Source of the DNA: Halomonas sp. NO4
Lineage (GTDB): Bacteria; Pseudomonadota; Gammaproteobacteria; Pseudomonadales; Halomonadaceae
Assembly: GCF_010994375.1 (NCBI RefSeq)
Contig: NZ_WHMA01000023.1
Span: 1 to 51,158, forward strand
Length of the DNA stretch: 51,158 nt
Reading direction: 5' to 3'
Shown in pieces: positions 34,284-43,395 of the stretch (positions within the stretch are counted from its first letter, which is position 1; each line of letters opens with the position of its first letter). The position numbers were made by a program, and so were the translations under genes. The notes below the pieces were generated by a model. That model was not told the DNA's origin, ran no database searches, and was given only the letters and a program-made list of their open reading frames with translations.

Positions 34284-35708
34284 CTACTCCTCGGCGAGGC
34301 GCAGAGCGACGAAGAGCGAGCGGCCGTCGCGGTAGAGGCGCACGGGCACGGCCCGGTCCGAGGGCAGCGAGCCGACCAGTTCGGCCAGCTGGGAGGGGCT
34401 TTCCACCAGGCGATGGTCGAGGCTGACGATGACGTCCCCCGGCCGGATGCCCGCCGCGGCAGCCGCACCGCGCGGGTCGACGTCACTGACCATCACGCCG
34501 CCCTCGATGCCCAGCTGCTCGCGCTCGGCATCGTCCAGCCCTTCGACGGCGATGCCCAGGCGCGCCTGGGCGCTGGGCTCGCTGGGACTGCCGCCAGCGG
34601 ACGCCTGTTCGGTCTCGGGCCAGTCGCCGATGGTGATCGTCTCGGTGCGCTCCCGGCCGTCGCGCAGGATGGTCAGCTCCGCTTCCTCGCCGGGGTTGAT
34701 GCGCCCGATCAGCCGCGGCAGGGTGCTGGAGCGGTCGACCTCCTGGCCATTCACCTCGAGGATGATATCGCCGGCCTGCAGGCCGCCACGGGCCGCCGGA
34801 CCTTCCGGGTCGAGATCGGCGATCAGGGCGCCCTGAGGGCTGTCCATGCCGAAGGACTCGGCCAGGTCGCGAGACACCGGCTGGATCATCACCCCGAGCC
34901 AGCCGCGCTGAACGCGCCCCTCGTCGCGCAGCTGGTCGGCCACGTCCATGGCCACGTTGATGGGAATCGCGAAGGAGAGCCCCATGAAGCCGCCGCTGCG
35001 GGTGAAGATCTGCGAGTTGATGCCGACCACCTCGCCATCCAGGTTGAACAGCGGCCCGCCGGAATTGCCCGGGTTGATGGCCACGTCGGTCTGGATGAAG
35101 GGCACGTAGGCGTCGCGGGGCAGCGTGCGGTTGATGGCACTGATGATGCCAGCGGTGACCGAATGCTCGAAGCCGAAGGGCGAACCGATGGCGGCCACCC
35201 ACTGCCCGACCTGGAGTCCGTCGGAGTCGCCGGTGCGTACGGTGGGCAGGCCACTGCTGTCGACCTTGAGCAGCGCCACGTCGGTGCGCTCGTCGGCCCC
35301 CACCAGTTCCGCCTCGAGCTCGCGGCGATCACTGAGGCGCACGAGAATCTCGTCGGCCTCCTGCACCACGTGGGCGTTGGTCATGATGTAGCCGTCTTCG
35401 CTGATGATGAAGCCCGAGCCGAGCGACTGACGCTCCTCGCTGCGGCCCCCGCCGCCGCCTCCGGGCGGCATGGGGAAGCGTTCACCGAAGAAGTGGCGGA
35501 AGATCTCGGGGATCTCCTGCCCCCCGAAACCCTGGAAAGGGTCACGGCGTTCGATGGTGCGCGAGGTGGAGATGTTCACCACCGCCGGGGAAACTTCATC
35601 CACCAGCTCGGTGAAGTCCGGCAATTCCTGCGCCGTGGCCGACTGCCAGCCCAGCAGCAGGGCAGCCAGCAGAACCCACAAAGAGAGGTATCGCGTTGTT
35701 GGCCTCAT
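34284..35708 (-). CDS. mucD: Periplasmic serine protease, DegP/MucD family
   Basis: This is an HtrA-type protease and chaperone that degrades misfolded envelope proteins; in Pseudomonas MucD restrains AlgU activation. It has 474 residues, a signal peptide (LSLWVLLAALLLGWQSATAQ) and a trypsin-like domain with triad H113 (MTNAHVV), D143 (RTDVALLKV) and S216 (GNSGGPLF). Two PDZ domains follow (LGVMIQPVSRDLAESFGM; ARLGIAVEGLDDAEREQLGI). A Gly-rich loop (PPGGGGGGRSEE) sits where DegP has its LA loop. The ATG at 35708 has AGGAGC upstream. The context of algU-mucA-mucB supports the name. Confidence 0.95.
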   Translation of the reverse strand: MRPTTRYLSLWVLLAALLLGWQSATAQELPDFTELVDEVSPAVVNISTSRTIERRDPFQGFGGQEIPEIFRHFFGERFPMPPGGGGGGRSEERQSLGSGFIISEDGYIMTNAHVVQEADEILVRLSDRRELEAELVGADERTDVALLKVDSSGLPTVRTGDSDGLQVGQWVAAIGSPFGFEHSVTAGIISAINRTLPRDAYVPFIQTDVAINPGNSGGPLFNLDGEVVGINSQIFTRSGGFMGLSFAIPINVAMDVADQLRDEGRVQRGWLGVMIQPVSRDLAESFGMDSPQGALIADLDPEGPAARGGLQAGDIILEVNGQEVDRSSTLPRLIGRINPGEEAELTILRDGRERTETITIGDWPETEQASAGGSPSEPSAQARLGIAVEGLDDAEREQLGIEGGVMVSDVDPRGAAAAAGIRPGDVIVSLDHRLVESPSQLAELVGSLPSDRAVPVRLYRDGRSLFVALRLAEE

Positions 35709-35863
35709 GAAAAGCTCCTGCGTCAAGGTATCCAATAGGTCACGCCAGTACGTCTCACCGGCGTCGAGTTGATAACCGTGTCCCACGAAAAAGGTTCACG
35801 TCAGCCACCGCGACAGCGGCGACAACTTGCCCTTCTCGACCCGCGCTGGCTCCAGCGGTTCCA

Positions 35864-36862
35864 TTACTCGGCCGAGCCCGAGGTGTCCCAGGCGAGATTT
35901 TCCGCCACTCGGATCAGCACCTGGGGCGGCAGTTCCCCCATCACGACCACCTGCATCGGCTGCTGCGCGCGGCGCAGGTGATGCACCACGGCCAGCGAGA
36001 TGCCCAGGCGGTGCAGGCCGGGGATCAGCCGCTGGCGCTCCTCCGCGAGCGGTTCCACGAACAAGCTCAGGGTCGAGAGGCCGTCGCTGTAGATGCGGTG
36101 CTCCACGCGCCCGCCGTGGCGACGGCTGCGGGTGTCCACGGGCTGGGCGATGAAACCGTCGGGCAGCCAGGCGGGGCGCCACGCCAGAGGCGGAGAGGCG
36201 CGGCGTTCATCCAGCATCACACTGCCCTCGTGCAGCTGGGGCTGCTGGAGTTCGGTGAACTGGAAGGTCTCCACCACACGCCCCTGCTCATCGACGAGCT
36301 GCTGCTTGAGGGGCAGTGCCGTCTGGCGATCCAGCCAAAACCGATGGCCATAGCGGTGATCGTCGAGTGGCTCGAGATCCAGTCGCACCACTCGCCGGCT
36401 GGCGATACGCGCCTCACCGCCAAGGCTGAGCCGGTAGAAGCGTTCAAGATGGGCCGCGATGCCGGCCGGTGAGGCTGGCGCTTCGGCCCCCTCATCGGTC
36501 CAGGTCAGCCGGCCGATACGTCCGCGCCGTTCGAAGACCACCGGTGGGCCATCCAGAAAGCGCGCCACCTGGCGCTCGACGCCGTCCTGGACGTCATGGG
36601 AGAGCGCCACGGTGCGCACGCCATCCAAGCTGATGCGCACCGCACGTGCCTGAAACACATAGCAGTGGCTGGCCCACAGGCTGCGTTCATACCAGGCCCT
36701 GGCCGAGTCAGGTGTTTCCCAATCCGCTATCTGGGCACAGTCGAAGTGCCGCGGTTCGGAATCGTCGGGGCCCTCCTGGGCGAAGGCCGTGAGGGCCAGC
36801 GACCCGACCAGCGCCAGTGAAGCGAGCAGCGCCAGACGCCACGCTGTGCGCCCGGCCTGCAT
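35864..36862 (-). CDS. mucB: Sigma-E factor regulator MucB/RseB
   Basis: This periplasmic protein binds the anti-sigma factor MucA/RseA, protects it from DegS-type cleavage and senses LPS. It has 332 residues and a signal peptide (LALLASLALVGSLALTAFA). The N-terminal LolA-like domain includes SHCYVFQARAVRISLDGVRT and GHRFWLDRQTALPLKQQLVD. The smaller C-terminal domain has EHRIYSDGLSTLSLFVEPL and VVMGELPPQVLIRVAENL. Its start overlaps the mucA stop (TGATG). A 155-nt gap then separates it from mucD, with no MucC-like gene in it. Confidence 0.93.
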   Translation of the reverse strand: MQAGRTAWRLALLASLALVGSLALTAFAQEGPDDSEPRHFDCAQIADWETPDSARAWYERSLWASHCYVFQARAVRISLDGVRTVALSHDVQDGVERQVARFLDGPPVVFERRGRIGRLTWTDEGAEAPASPAGIAAHLERFYRLSLGGEARIASRRVVRLDLEPLDDHRYGHRFWLDRQTALPLKQQLVDEQGRVVETFQFTELQQPQLHEGSVMLDERRASPPLAWRPAWLPDGFIAQPVDTRSRRHGGRVEHRIYSDGLSTLSLFVEPLAEERQRLIPGLHRLGISLAVVHHLRRAQQPMQVVVMGELPPQVLIRVAENLAWDTSGSAE

Positions 36863-37578
36863 CAGGGCTGTCCCAGGGTCTCGCTACCCGAGGCGCGCAG
36901 CAGCGGCATCCAGGCGTCGCCGCTGCGATAGGCAGCCCCTTCCGCATGGCGGTCCAGGTAGGTCTGGAGCAGTCGCGCCTGTTCCTGATCGCGACTCGCC
37001 GACTGGCGCAGGCTGGGTGACAGAAACAGCGGACTGTCGAAGTCGCTGCCCACCGGCGTGAGGAAGGAAGGCCCATCGCTGACCGACGGCGGGGTACCGA
37101 AGAGCGGCAGGCCCACCTGGGCGGCCTGGCCGGAGGCAGCCGGCAGGGAGAAGCGACGCTGCCCCGCCACGGTGTCGACGGAAGCCGGTGCATCGGCACG
37201 CGTATCGGCGACTTCGGGCTGACCACCGCCAAACCCGCTGCCGTTGTAGAACTGCACGCCGCTGATCACCATCAGGGTCACCGCCGCCGCAATGCCGGCA
37301 CCGCGGGCCAGCGGCAGGGAGCGACGCGGCGACGGGGTGCGCGCCGCCGGCGCAGGAACCGGCTCCTCCTCAAGGCGGGCCAGGATGCCGGCCGAGAGGT
37401 CTGTGCTGACATCGATGTCATGATCCCGCCGCAAGAGGCTACGCATCAAATGATAGCGTCGCCAGGCGTCCGCGGCGTCGGGCTCGTCCTCCAGCGACTT
37501 CAGGACCCGGCGCAGCTCGAGATCATCACCTTCGCTGTCCATCAGGGCAGAAAGCGATTCCCGTGCGTTCTGACTCAT
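36862..37578 (-). CDS. mucA: Anti-sigma-E factor MucA/RseA
   Basis: This inner-membrane protein sequesters AlgU until regulated proteolysis. It has 238 residues. The cytoplasmic anti-sigma domain is at the N-terminus (ARESLSALMDSEGDDLELRR, DAWRRYHLMRSLLRRDHDID). One transmembrane helix follows (GAGIAAAVTLMVISGVQFY, about 93-111). The periplasmic part ends SGSETLGQP. It lies downstream of algU but after a 187-nt leader, unlike the near-contiguous pair in many relatives. Confidence 0.92.
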   Translation of the reverse strand: MSQNARESLSALMDSEGDDLELRRVLKSLEDEPDAADAWRRYHLMRSLLRRDHDIDVSTDLSAGILARLEEEPVPAPAARTPSPRRSLPLARGAGIAAAVTLMVISGVQFYNGSGFGGGQPEVADTRADAPASVDTVAGQRRFSLPAASGQAAQVGLPLFGTPPSVSDGPSFLTPVGSDFDSPLFLSPSLRQSASRDQEQARLLQTYLDRHAEGAAYRSGDAWMPLLRASGSETLGQP

Positions 37579-37741
37579 TCTTCACGTCCTCACATCCACA
37601 AGGCCGATGCCTTGGCTACGATGAATTCCCCATATTCCCTGCACACCGGGCGTGCCATCACCCTCGGGAATACCGAAAACCGACCTGCTTGTCTATCGAT
37701 CACTGCATCTGACGCCAATCACGGCTGACAGTTCAGCAAGC

Positions 37742-37758
37742 GTGCAAAAACCTTGCAC
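37742..37758 (-). promoter_or_regulatory. Small hairpin in the algU-mucA gap
   Basis: On the minus strand GTGCAA and TTGCAC flank GGTTT eight nt after the algU stop. It could reduce read-through into mucA (attenuator). A second small stem, AAGGC-CGAT-GCCTT, lies at 37600-37613 just ahead of the mucA start. Confidence 0.35.
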
Positions 37759-37765
37759 TGGATCA

Positions 37766-38371
37766 TCAATCGGCCACCGACTCGCGGGTTCGCGAGGTCG
37801 TGACCAGCGGGCGGATGTGCTGATCCACCGCTTCACGGGCACGGAAGATCCGCGAACGCACTGTGCCCACCGGGCACTGCATGATGTTGGCGATATCCTC
37901 GTAGGAGAGGCCGTCGAGTTCGCGCAGCGTGATGGCGGTGCGCAGGTCGTCGGGGAGCTTCTCGATCGCCTCGAAGACGGCCTCTTCGAGCTGGTCGCGG
38001 GCGATCGCGGCTTCCGGCGTCTCGATATCGGCCAGCCGACCGCTGTGGTCGACGACCTCGGCATCGACGATGTCCAGGTCGCTGCCGGGGGGGCGGCGTC
38101 CCTTGGAGACGAGGTGGTTCTTGGCCGTATTGATGGCGATGCGGTACATCCAGGTATAGAAGGCACTCTCGGCGCGAAACTTGCCGAGTGCCCGATACGC
38201 CTTGATGAACGCCTCTTGGGCCACGTCCTGCACCTCGGCATGGTCCTGCACGTAACGGCCAATCAGGCCGATTATCTTGTGCTGGTATTTCTTCACCAGC
38301 AGATCGAAGGCGCGCGTGTCCCCCTGCTGGGCGCGTTCCACGAGTTGCTGATCGGTTTCACGGTTGCCCAT
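37766..38371 (-). CDS. algU: RNA polymerase sigma-E factor AlgU/RpoE
   Basis: This ECF sigma factor responds to envelope stress. It has 201 residues. Region 2 is seen in DQQLVERAQQGDTRAFDLLV, HAEVQDVAQEAFIKAYRAL and FYTWMYRIAINTAKNHLVS. Region 4 is TLRELDGLSYEDIANIMQCP followed by VGTVRSRIFRAREAVDQ. It heads the algU-mucA-mucB-mucD group. In Pseudomonas nadB lies divergently upstream; here the divergent gene is DAHP synthase. Confidence 0.97.
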   Translation of the reverse strand: MGNRETDQQLVERAQQGDTRAFDLLVKKYQHKIIGLIGRYVQDHAEVQDVAQEAFIKAYRALGKFRAESAFYTWMYRIAINTAKNHLVSKGRRPPGSDLDIVDAEVVDHSGRLADIETPEAAIARDQLEEAVFEAIEKLPDDLRTAITLRELDGLSYEDIANIMQCPVGTVRSRIFRAREAVDQHIRPLVTTSRTRESVAD

Positions 38372-38494
38372 TCACACCCTCCCCGACCGGGAGAGATCCT
38401 GGCGCGGCGTGACGGAGTGGCGGGGCGTCGCAACAAAGTCTGCATGCATGGTCTCAACCTGCTGCCCGGCGGCAGCTCATGTCCCTGAATATCG

Positions 38495-38512
38495 CCGTTT
38501 CTGGAAACGGCA
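38495..38512. promoter_or_regulatory. Perfect inverted repeat in the algU/aroG divergent region
   Basis: GCCGTTTC-TG-GAAACGGC is an 8-bp perfect dyad 124 nt before algU. It could be an operator or a leader stem of algU mRNA. The whole divergent gap, 38372-38686 (315 nt), contains no convincing gene; besides this dyad only the aroG promoter was seen. Confidence 0.45.
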
Positions 38513-38606
38513 AGTGTTCCTGTTTCTCGCTTGCGCATCAAGCGGCCGTGCCCATGCCGATGCCCGCGCTGTGACCGACCGGCGCACCTTGCGGTTCCCC
38601 ATCCAA

Positions 38607-38636
38607 TTGATTTTTGCCTCATCGGCGAGCGATAGT
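38607..38636 (+). promoter_or_regulatory. Promoter of DAHP synthase gene
   Basis: TTGATT (38607-38612) and GATAGT (38631-38636) are 18 bases apart. The start would be near 38643, about 44 nt before the ATG. Confidence 0.4.
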
Positions 38637-38686
38637 AGGCGGATAACTTGCCATCAACGCATCACGACACGATACAGGTAGCACCC

Positions 38687-39766
38687 ATGTCCGATCAGCA
38701 GGTCAGCAACCTCAACGTTCTCTCCCAGGATGTCCTGGTCACGCCCGAGGCCCTCAAGGAGGAAATTCCCCTGAGCGAGGCCGCGGAGCGCACGGTGATC
38801 GAGGGGCGCCGCACCATCCAGAACATCCTTGACGGCAGCGACCCGCGCCTGCTGGTGGTGATCGGCCCCTGCTCCATCCACGACGTGGATGCCGCCCTGG
38901 ACTACGCACGTCGCCTGCGTCGCCTGGCCGATGAGGTGAAGGATAGCTTGTATGTCGTGATGCGCGTCTATTTCGAGAAGCCCCGCACCACCGTGGGCTG
39001 GAAGGGGCTGATCAACGACCCGCACATCAACGGCTCTTTCGAGATCGAGCAGGGCCTGCACATTTCACGCAGGCTGCTGGTCGAGCTCTCCGAGCTGGGC
39101 CTGCCGCTGGCCACCGAGGCCCTGGACCCCATCTCGCCGCAGTACCTGCAGGACTGCATCAGCTGGTCGGCCATCGGCGCGCGCACCACCGAGTCCCAGA
39201 CCCACCGCGAAATGTCCTCCGGCCTGTCGAGTCCAGTGGGCTTCAAGAACGGCACCGACGGCAGCCTCGACGTGGCGGTCAACGCCCTGCAGTCGGTGGC
39301 CCACCCGCACAACTTCCTGGGCATCAACCAGGCCGGCCAGGTAGCGATCATCCGCACCCGCGGCAACGCCTACGCCCACGTGGTGCTGCGCGGCGGCAAC
39401 GGCAAGCCCAACTACGACAGCGTCAGCGTGGCACTGGCCGAGCAGGAACTGCGCAAGGCGGGCGTGCAGCCCAACATCATGATCGACTGCTCGCACGCCA
39501 ACTCCAACAAGGACCCGGCCCTGCAGCCGCTGGTGATGGAAAACGTCACCAATCAGATCCTCGAGGGCAACCGCTCCATCATGGGCCTCATGGTGGAATC
39601 CCACATCGGCTGGGGCAACCAGAAAATTCCCGACAACCTGGACGACCTGCAGTACGGTGTCTCCATCACCGACGCCTGCATCGACTGGGACACTACCGAG
39701 CAGGCCATGACGCGCATGGCGCAGAAGCTCGCCCCGGTGCTGGCCGAGCGGCGCACCGACGCCTGA
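38687..39766 (+). CDS. aroG: 3-deoxy-7-phosphoheptulonate (DAHP) synthase, class I
   Basis: This catalyses the first step of aromatic amino-acid synthesis: PEP plus erythrose 4-phosphate to DAHP. It has 359 residues, similar to the E. coli AroF/G/H isozymes. Motifs seen: VVIGPCSIHDVDAALDYARR, MRVYFEKPRTTVGWKGLIND, SSPVGFKNGTDGS and IMIDCSHANSNKD with the metal-binding residues. Which amino acid inhibits it cannot be read from the sequence, so the isozyme letter is provisional. The ATG at 38687 gives a typical N-terminus; a longer start at 38648 adds only non-conserved residues. Confidence 0.93.
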   Translation: MSDQQVSNLNVLSQDVLVTPEALKEEIPLSEAAERTVIEGRRTIQNILDGSDPRLLVVIGPCSIHDVDAALDYARRLRRLADEVKDSLYVVMRVYFEKPRTTVGWKGLINDPHINGSFEIEQGLHISRRLLVELSELGLPLATEALDPISPQYLQDCISWSAIGARTTESQTHREMSSGLSSPVGFKNGTDGSLDVAVNALQSVAHPHNFLGINQAGQVAIIRTRGNAYAHVVLRGGNGKPNYDSVSVALAEQELRKAGVQPNIMIDCSHANSNKDPALQPLVMENVTNQILEGNRSIMGLMVESHIGWGNQKIPDNLDDLQYGVSITDACIDWDTTEQAMTRMAQKLAPVLAERRTDA

Positions 39767-39790
39767 GCCTTCCTTCGCCCCTCTGCCTGA

Positions 39791-39813
39791 ACGGCCCGCC
39801 TCCGGCGGGCCGT
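39791..39813 (+). terminator. Terminator after DAHP synthase
   Basis: ACGGCCCGCC (39791-39800) pairs with GGCGGGCCGT (39804-39813) around TCC, followed by a T/G-rich TGTGTGT. It lies between the convergent aroG and dinG. Confidence 0.8.
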
Positions 39814-39819
39814 TGTGTG

Positions 39820-41967
39820 TCAGGGCACTTGCCGCACCCCGTCGATCTCGCGTTCGAAGGGCGGCAGGGCATCGAGCAGCGCGCGGCCGTAGCGTCGCGT
39901 CAGCACCCGGCGATCCAGCAGGGTGATGCGCCCGCGGTCGGCCTCCTTGCGAATCAACCGCCCGCAGGCCTGGACCAGTTTAATGGAGGCATCCGGCACG
40001 CTGATGCGCATGAAGGGATTGCCGCCACGGCTCTCGATCCACTCGGCCAGCGTCGCCCCCACCGGATCGTCGGGGACCGCGAAGGGCAGCCGAGTGACCA
40101 CCACGTGGGTCAGGTAGTCGCCGGGCAGGTCGATGCCTTCCGCGAAACTCGCCAGGCCGAAGATCACGCTGCCCTCCCCCGCGTCGACCCGCGCGCGGTG
40201 ACGCGCGATGAGCTCGCGCTTGGGTAGCCGATCCTGGGCCAGCACCCGCTCGACGAGCGCGCCCGGCAGCGCCTTCTCCACGGCGCGCAGCTGCGCGCGC
40301 GACGAGAAGAGCATGAGCACCGCCTCGTCGTCAGCCAGGCTTACCACGAAATCAACGATCGCTCGCTCGTGGGCCTCGCGGTCGGCTGGGTCCGCCGCCT
40401 CGCGCGGCACGCTGAGAACCGCCTGGGAGTAGTCGAAGGGGCTCGGCAGGCGCTGATAGCGGTAGCGGTTGGCCAGGCCGGCGCGCTCCTGCAGGCGTTC
40501 GAAGCGCCCCAGAGCGGTGAGCGTCGCCGAGGTGACCACCGCCCCGAAGCAGCTACCCCACAGGGTGCGCGCCAGCGTCGGCGCGGCGGAGACCGGGCTC
40601 GCCGCAAACGTCAGCTCGGCGTCGCTACCCTGACGTTCGAGCACCAGCCAGCGCGCCCGCGGCGCCTCGCCCTCCGCGTCGCTTTCAGCGTAGGCCTGCC
40701 ACAGCGCGTGGGCCTCCAGGGCGCGGCCATGCAGCAGGGCGATAAGCGGCAGCCAAGCTTCCGCCTGCTCGCGGGCCAGGCCGGTGTGCTTGTCGGGGTC
40801 GTGGCTCTCGCGCAGGATGTCGCTCATCGTCTCCAGCGTGCGCGAGAGCTCGGCGAAGGCCGTGACCAGCGCGCCAGCCTGGTCGCGCAGGGCATCGGGT
40901 ACGCGCCCCATGGCAAAGCGGTGAACCCTGCTCTCCTCGCCGTCGCCCAGCCCCTCCGGCCGCCCGGCCAGCTGGTGGCCGAGCGCGAAAGCCTCGCCCA
41001 GGCGCGGCTCCAGCGCGGCGATCAGCTCGGGCAGGCCGGCCAGCAGGCGCGCCAGGGTCGGCTGCACGGCCAGCGCCGTGTTGAGCTCGGTGAGCGACTT
41101 CTTCAGCGTACCCAGCCAGCGCAGCGCGCCGCTCACCCCAACGCGGTGGGTGAAGTGCTGCAGGGCCTTGTCGGGCAGGTGGTGCCCCTCGTCGAAGACG
41201 TAGATGCAGTCGCCGGGCGACGGCAGCACCACGCCCCCGCCCAGGGCCAGGTCGGCGAGCACCAGGTCATGATTGGCGACGATGACGTCGGCGCTGTCGA
41301 GATCGCGACGGGCGCGGAAGAAGGCGCAGGCGCCGAAGTGGCCACAGCGCCGGTTGGTGCACTGGCGATGATCGATGGTCAGGCGGCGCCAGTCGGCATC
41401 CTCGATGGCGTTGGGCCAGCTGTCCCGGTCACCGGGCCAGCGGCCGCTGCCATAGGCGTCGGCCATCTCCTGCACCAGCACCTGGAAGTCGTCGCCTCCT
41501 CGAGTGGCGAGGCTCTGCTCGAACAGTGACAGCGTGGGATTGTCGGCCACGCCGTCGAGGGCCTGCTCGAGACGGGCCACGCAGAGGTAGCGGCCGCGCC
41601 CCTTGGCCAGGGCGAAATCGAAGTCGAGACCGCTGTGTGCCTTGAGCGCCGGCAGGTCCTGGTGGAGCACCTGCTCCTGCAGCGCCACCGTGGCGGTGGC
41701 GACGACCAGTCGCTTGCCGTGAGCTCGGGCCACCGGCAGCGCGGCCAGCAGGTAAGCGAGCGTCTTGCCGGTGCCGGTGCCCGCCTCGAGCACGCAGACG
41801 TGCTCGTCCGAGGTGCGTCGCCCCGCCTCGTCGGCGGTGATGCCGCCCAGGGTGCGGGCGATCTCGGCGATCATCAGCCGCTGGCCGTAGCGCGGAGTGA
41901 GTTCCAGTGCGTCCAGCACGCGGCGGTAGGCACCCTGGATCTCGCCCTTCAGGGCTTCGTCAAGCAT
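39820..41967 (-). CDS. dinG: ATP-dependent 5'-3' DNA helicase DinG
   Basis: DinG is a superfamily 2, XPD-like iron-sulfur helicase that resolves R-loops and D-loops. Its 715 residues match E. coli DinG. The Walker A loop is LEAGTGTGKTLAYLLAAL. Four cysteines of the Fe-S cluster lie in GRYLCVARLEQ and CTNRRCGHFGACAFF. The DEGH box is VFDEGHHLPD, and late motifs are SATLTALGRFERLQ and QACGRLIRKEADRGRI. The ATG at 41967 is favoured by length; upstream frame residues belong to the rhlB region. The gap to rhlB is 7 nt, so they are probably co-transcribed. Confidence 0.95.
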   Translation of the reverse strand: MLDEALKGEIQGAYRRVLDALELTPRYGQRLMIAEIARTLGGITADEAGRRTSDEHVCVLEAGTGTGKTLAYLLAALPVARAHGKRLVVATATVALQEQVLHQDLPALKAHSGLDFDFALAKGRGRYLCVARLEQALDGVADNPTLSLFEQSLATRGGDDFQVLVQEMADAYGSGRWPGDRDSWPNAIEDADWRRLTIDHRQCTNRRCGHFGACAFFRARRDLDSADVIVANHDLVLADLALGGGVVLPSPGDCIYVFDEGHHLPDKALQHFTHRVGVSGALRWLGTLKKSLTELNTALAVQPTLARLLAGLPELIAALEPRLGEAFALGHQLAGRPEGLGDGEESRVHRFAMGRVPDALRDQAGALVTAFAELSRTLETMSDILRESHDPDKHTGLAREQAEAWLPLIALLHGRALEAHALWQAYAESDAEGEAPRARWLVLERQGSDAELTFAASPVSAAPTLARTLWGSCFGAVVTSATLTALGRFERLQERAGLANRYRYQRLPSPFDYSQAVLSVPREAADPADREAHERAIVDFVVSLADDEAVLMLFSSRAQLRAVEKALPGALVERVLAQDRLPKRELIARHRARVDAGEGSVIFGLASFAEGIDLPGDYLTHVVVTRLPFAVPDDPVGATLAEWIESRGGNPFMRISVPDASIKLVQACGRLIRKEADRGRITLLDRRVLTRRYGRALLDALPPFEREIDGVRQVP

Positions 41968-41974
41968 GCGTGGC

Positions 41975-43249
41975 CTATAGCAGCCCTTCAGGCGGGTGCT
42001 CGCAGGGCAGCTTGTCGCCGATGTAGCGCTCGATCTCGGGCAGCGAGAAGGCGTCCTCCTCGCCCACGAAGCTGATCGACACTCCCTTGGCGCCGGCACG
42101 TCCGGTGCGCCCGATGCGGTGCACGTAGTCCTCCGGATCCTCCGGCAGGGTGTAGTTGATCACGTGGCTGACGTCCTCGATATGGATGCCGCGCCCCGCC
42201 ACGTCGGTGGCCACCAACACCTGGATCTCGCCCTCGCGGAAGGACTCCAGGGTCTTGATGCGCTGGTTCTGCGGCACGTCGCCGGAAAGCATGGCGACGT
42301 TGATGCCCGCCTTGCGCAACAACTCGTCGAGCTTGCGCACCAGGTCGCGGCGGTTGCCGAACACCATCACGCGGTCGAAATCCTCCTGCTGGAGCAGCTT
42401 GACGAGCAGCTTCTGCTTGTCGTCGTCGCTGACCAGGTAGACGCGCTGATCGATGTCGGCCTGGTTCTCGACGGTGACCTCGATCTCCACGTACTCCGCC
42501 TGATGGGTCCACTGGTTCGCCAGGTTGAGGATGTCCTGGGAGAAGGTCGCCGAGAAGAGGAAGGTCTGGCGCTCCTCCTTCTTGGGCGTGTGGCGGATGA
42601 TGCGCTTGACGTCGGGGATGAAGCCCATGGAGAGCATGCGATCCGCCTCATCGAGCACCAGTATCTCCACCTGGGTGAGGTCGACGTCGCGCTTCTCGTG
42701 GAAGTCGAGCAGCCGTCCGGGCGTAGCCACCAGGATGTCGAGGTTCTTGCCCAGGTTGTCGCGCTGCTTCTGGTAGTCCATGCCTCCCACGACGCTTGCC
42801 ACGTTGAGTGAGGTGAAGCGCGCCAGGGCCTTGGCGTCCTTCTCGATCTGCAGCGCCAGTTCGCGGGTCGGCGCCACGATCAGCGCCCGCGGGGCGCCGG
42901 GCTTCTGGCCGTCCGGGGTCTCCTCCTCAAGGAAGTAGGCGAGGATCGAGATCAGAAAGGCGGCCGTCTTGCCGGTGCCGGTCTGGGCCTTGCCGACCAC
43001 GTCGCCACCCAGCAGGGTATGGCGCAGGGCTTCCGCCTGGATCGGCGTGCAGTACTCGAAGCCCAGCGCATGGATGGCGCGCATCAGCGGCAGCGGCAGG
43101 TCGAAGTCGTGAAAGCGCCACTTGCCCGCCACGGCAGGCACCTGAAACTGGCGCAGGTCCCAGTTCGACTGGCGACGGCGCGGCTTGCGGCGCCGACGCT
43201 TCGGCTTGCGATTCTGGGCCGGGGCTGTGGTCTGTTCCGACTCGCTCAT
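41975..43249 (-). CDS. rhlB: DEAD-box ATP-dependent RNA helicase RhlB-like
   Basis: RhlB unwinds RNA structures, in enterics as part of the RNA degradosome. It has 424 residues: the Q motif ([20 protein letters not shown] followed by YCTPIQAE), [40 protein letters not shown], and [20 protein letters not shown] followed by [10 protein letters not shown]. The N-terminal tail is strongly basic ([15 protein letters not shown]), likely for RNA binding. The ATG at 43249 is chosen because upstream codons lie in the divergent promoter region. Transcription probably starts at the left arm of the mirror-image promoter. Confidence 0.92.
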   Translation of the reverse strand: MSESEQTTAPAQNRKPKRRRRKPRRRQSNWDLRQFQVPAVAGKWRFHDFDLPLPLMRAIHALGFEYCTPIQAEALRHTLLGGDVVGKAQTGTGKTAAFLISILAYFLEEETPDGQKPGAPRALIVAPTRELALQIEKDAKALARFTSLNVASVVGGMDYQKQRDNLGKNLDILVATPGRLLDFHEKRDVDLTQVEILVLDEADRMLSMGFIPDVKRIIRHTPKKEERQTFLFSATFSQDILNLANQWTHQAEYVEIEVTVENQADIDQRVYLVSDDDKQKLLVKLLQQEDFDRVMVFGNRRDLVRKLDELLRKAGINVAMLSGDVPQNQRIKTLESFREGEIQVLVATDVAGRGIHIEDVSHVINYTLPEDPEDYVHRIGRTGRAGAKGVSISFVGEEDAFSLPEIERYIGDKLPCEHPPEGLL

Positions 43250-43296
43250 AGGCTGTGTGTCTTGTCCGTAACAGTGGATGGAAAGCCTCGTTCGGC

Positions 43297-43358
43297 GGGC
43301 ATTGTACCAGCCTCGCGCGACGAGGGCGCGTCCGGTGGTCGAGGCTGGTAGAATGCCC
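43297..43358. promoter_or_regulatory. Mirror-image divergent promoter (19-bp inverted repeat)
   Basis: The right arm, CGAGGCTGGTAGAATGCCC (43340-43358), is the reverse complement of the left arm (43297-43315) at 18 of 19 positions, with a 24-bp centre. Each arm contains an extended -10 pointing outward: TGGTAGAAT toward the 78-residue gene and, on the minus strand, TGGTACAAT toward rhlB. No other gene element explains the symmetry. Confidence 0.65.
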
Positions 43359-43395
43359 TCCCGCTTGGCATTCGACACGTTCAGGAGTCCGGCCG

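Noticed and set aside
38570..38598. Sigma-E-like promoter for algU (GGAACC on the minus strand, then TCACA)
   Set aside because: The -35 and -10 each deviate from GAACTT/TCTGA and the spacer is one base long; autoregulation is likely from family knowledge but this site is not convincing.
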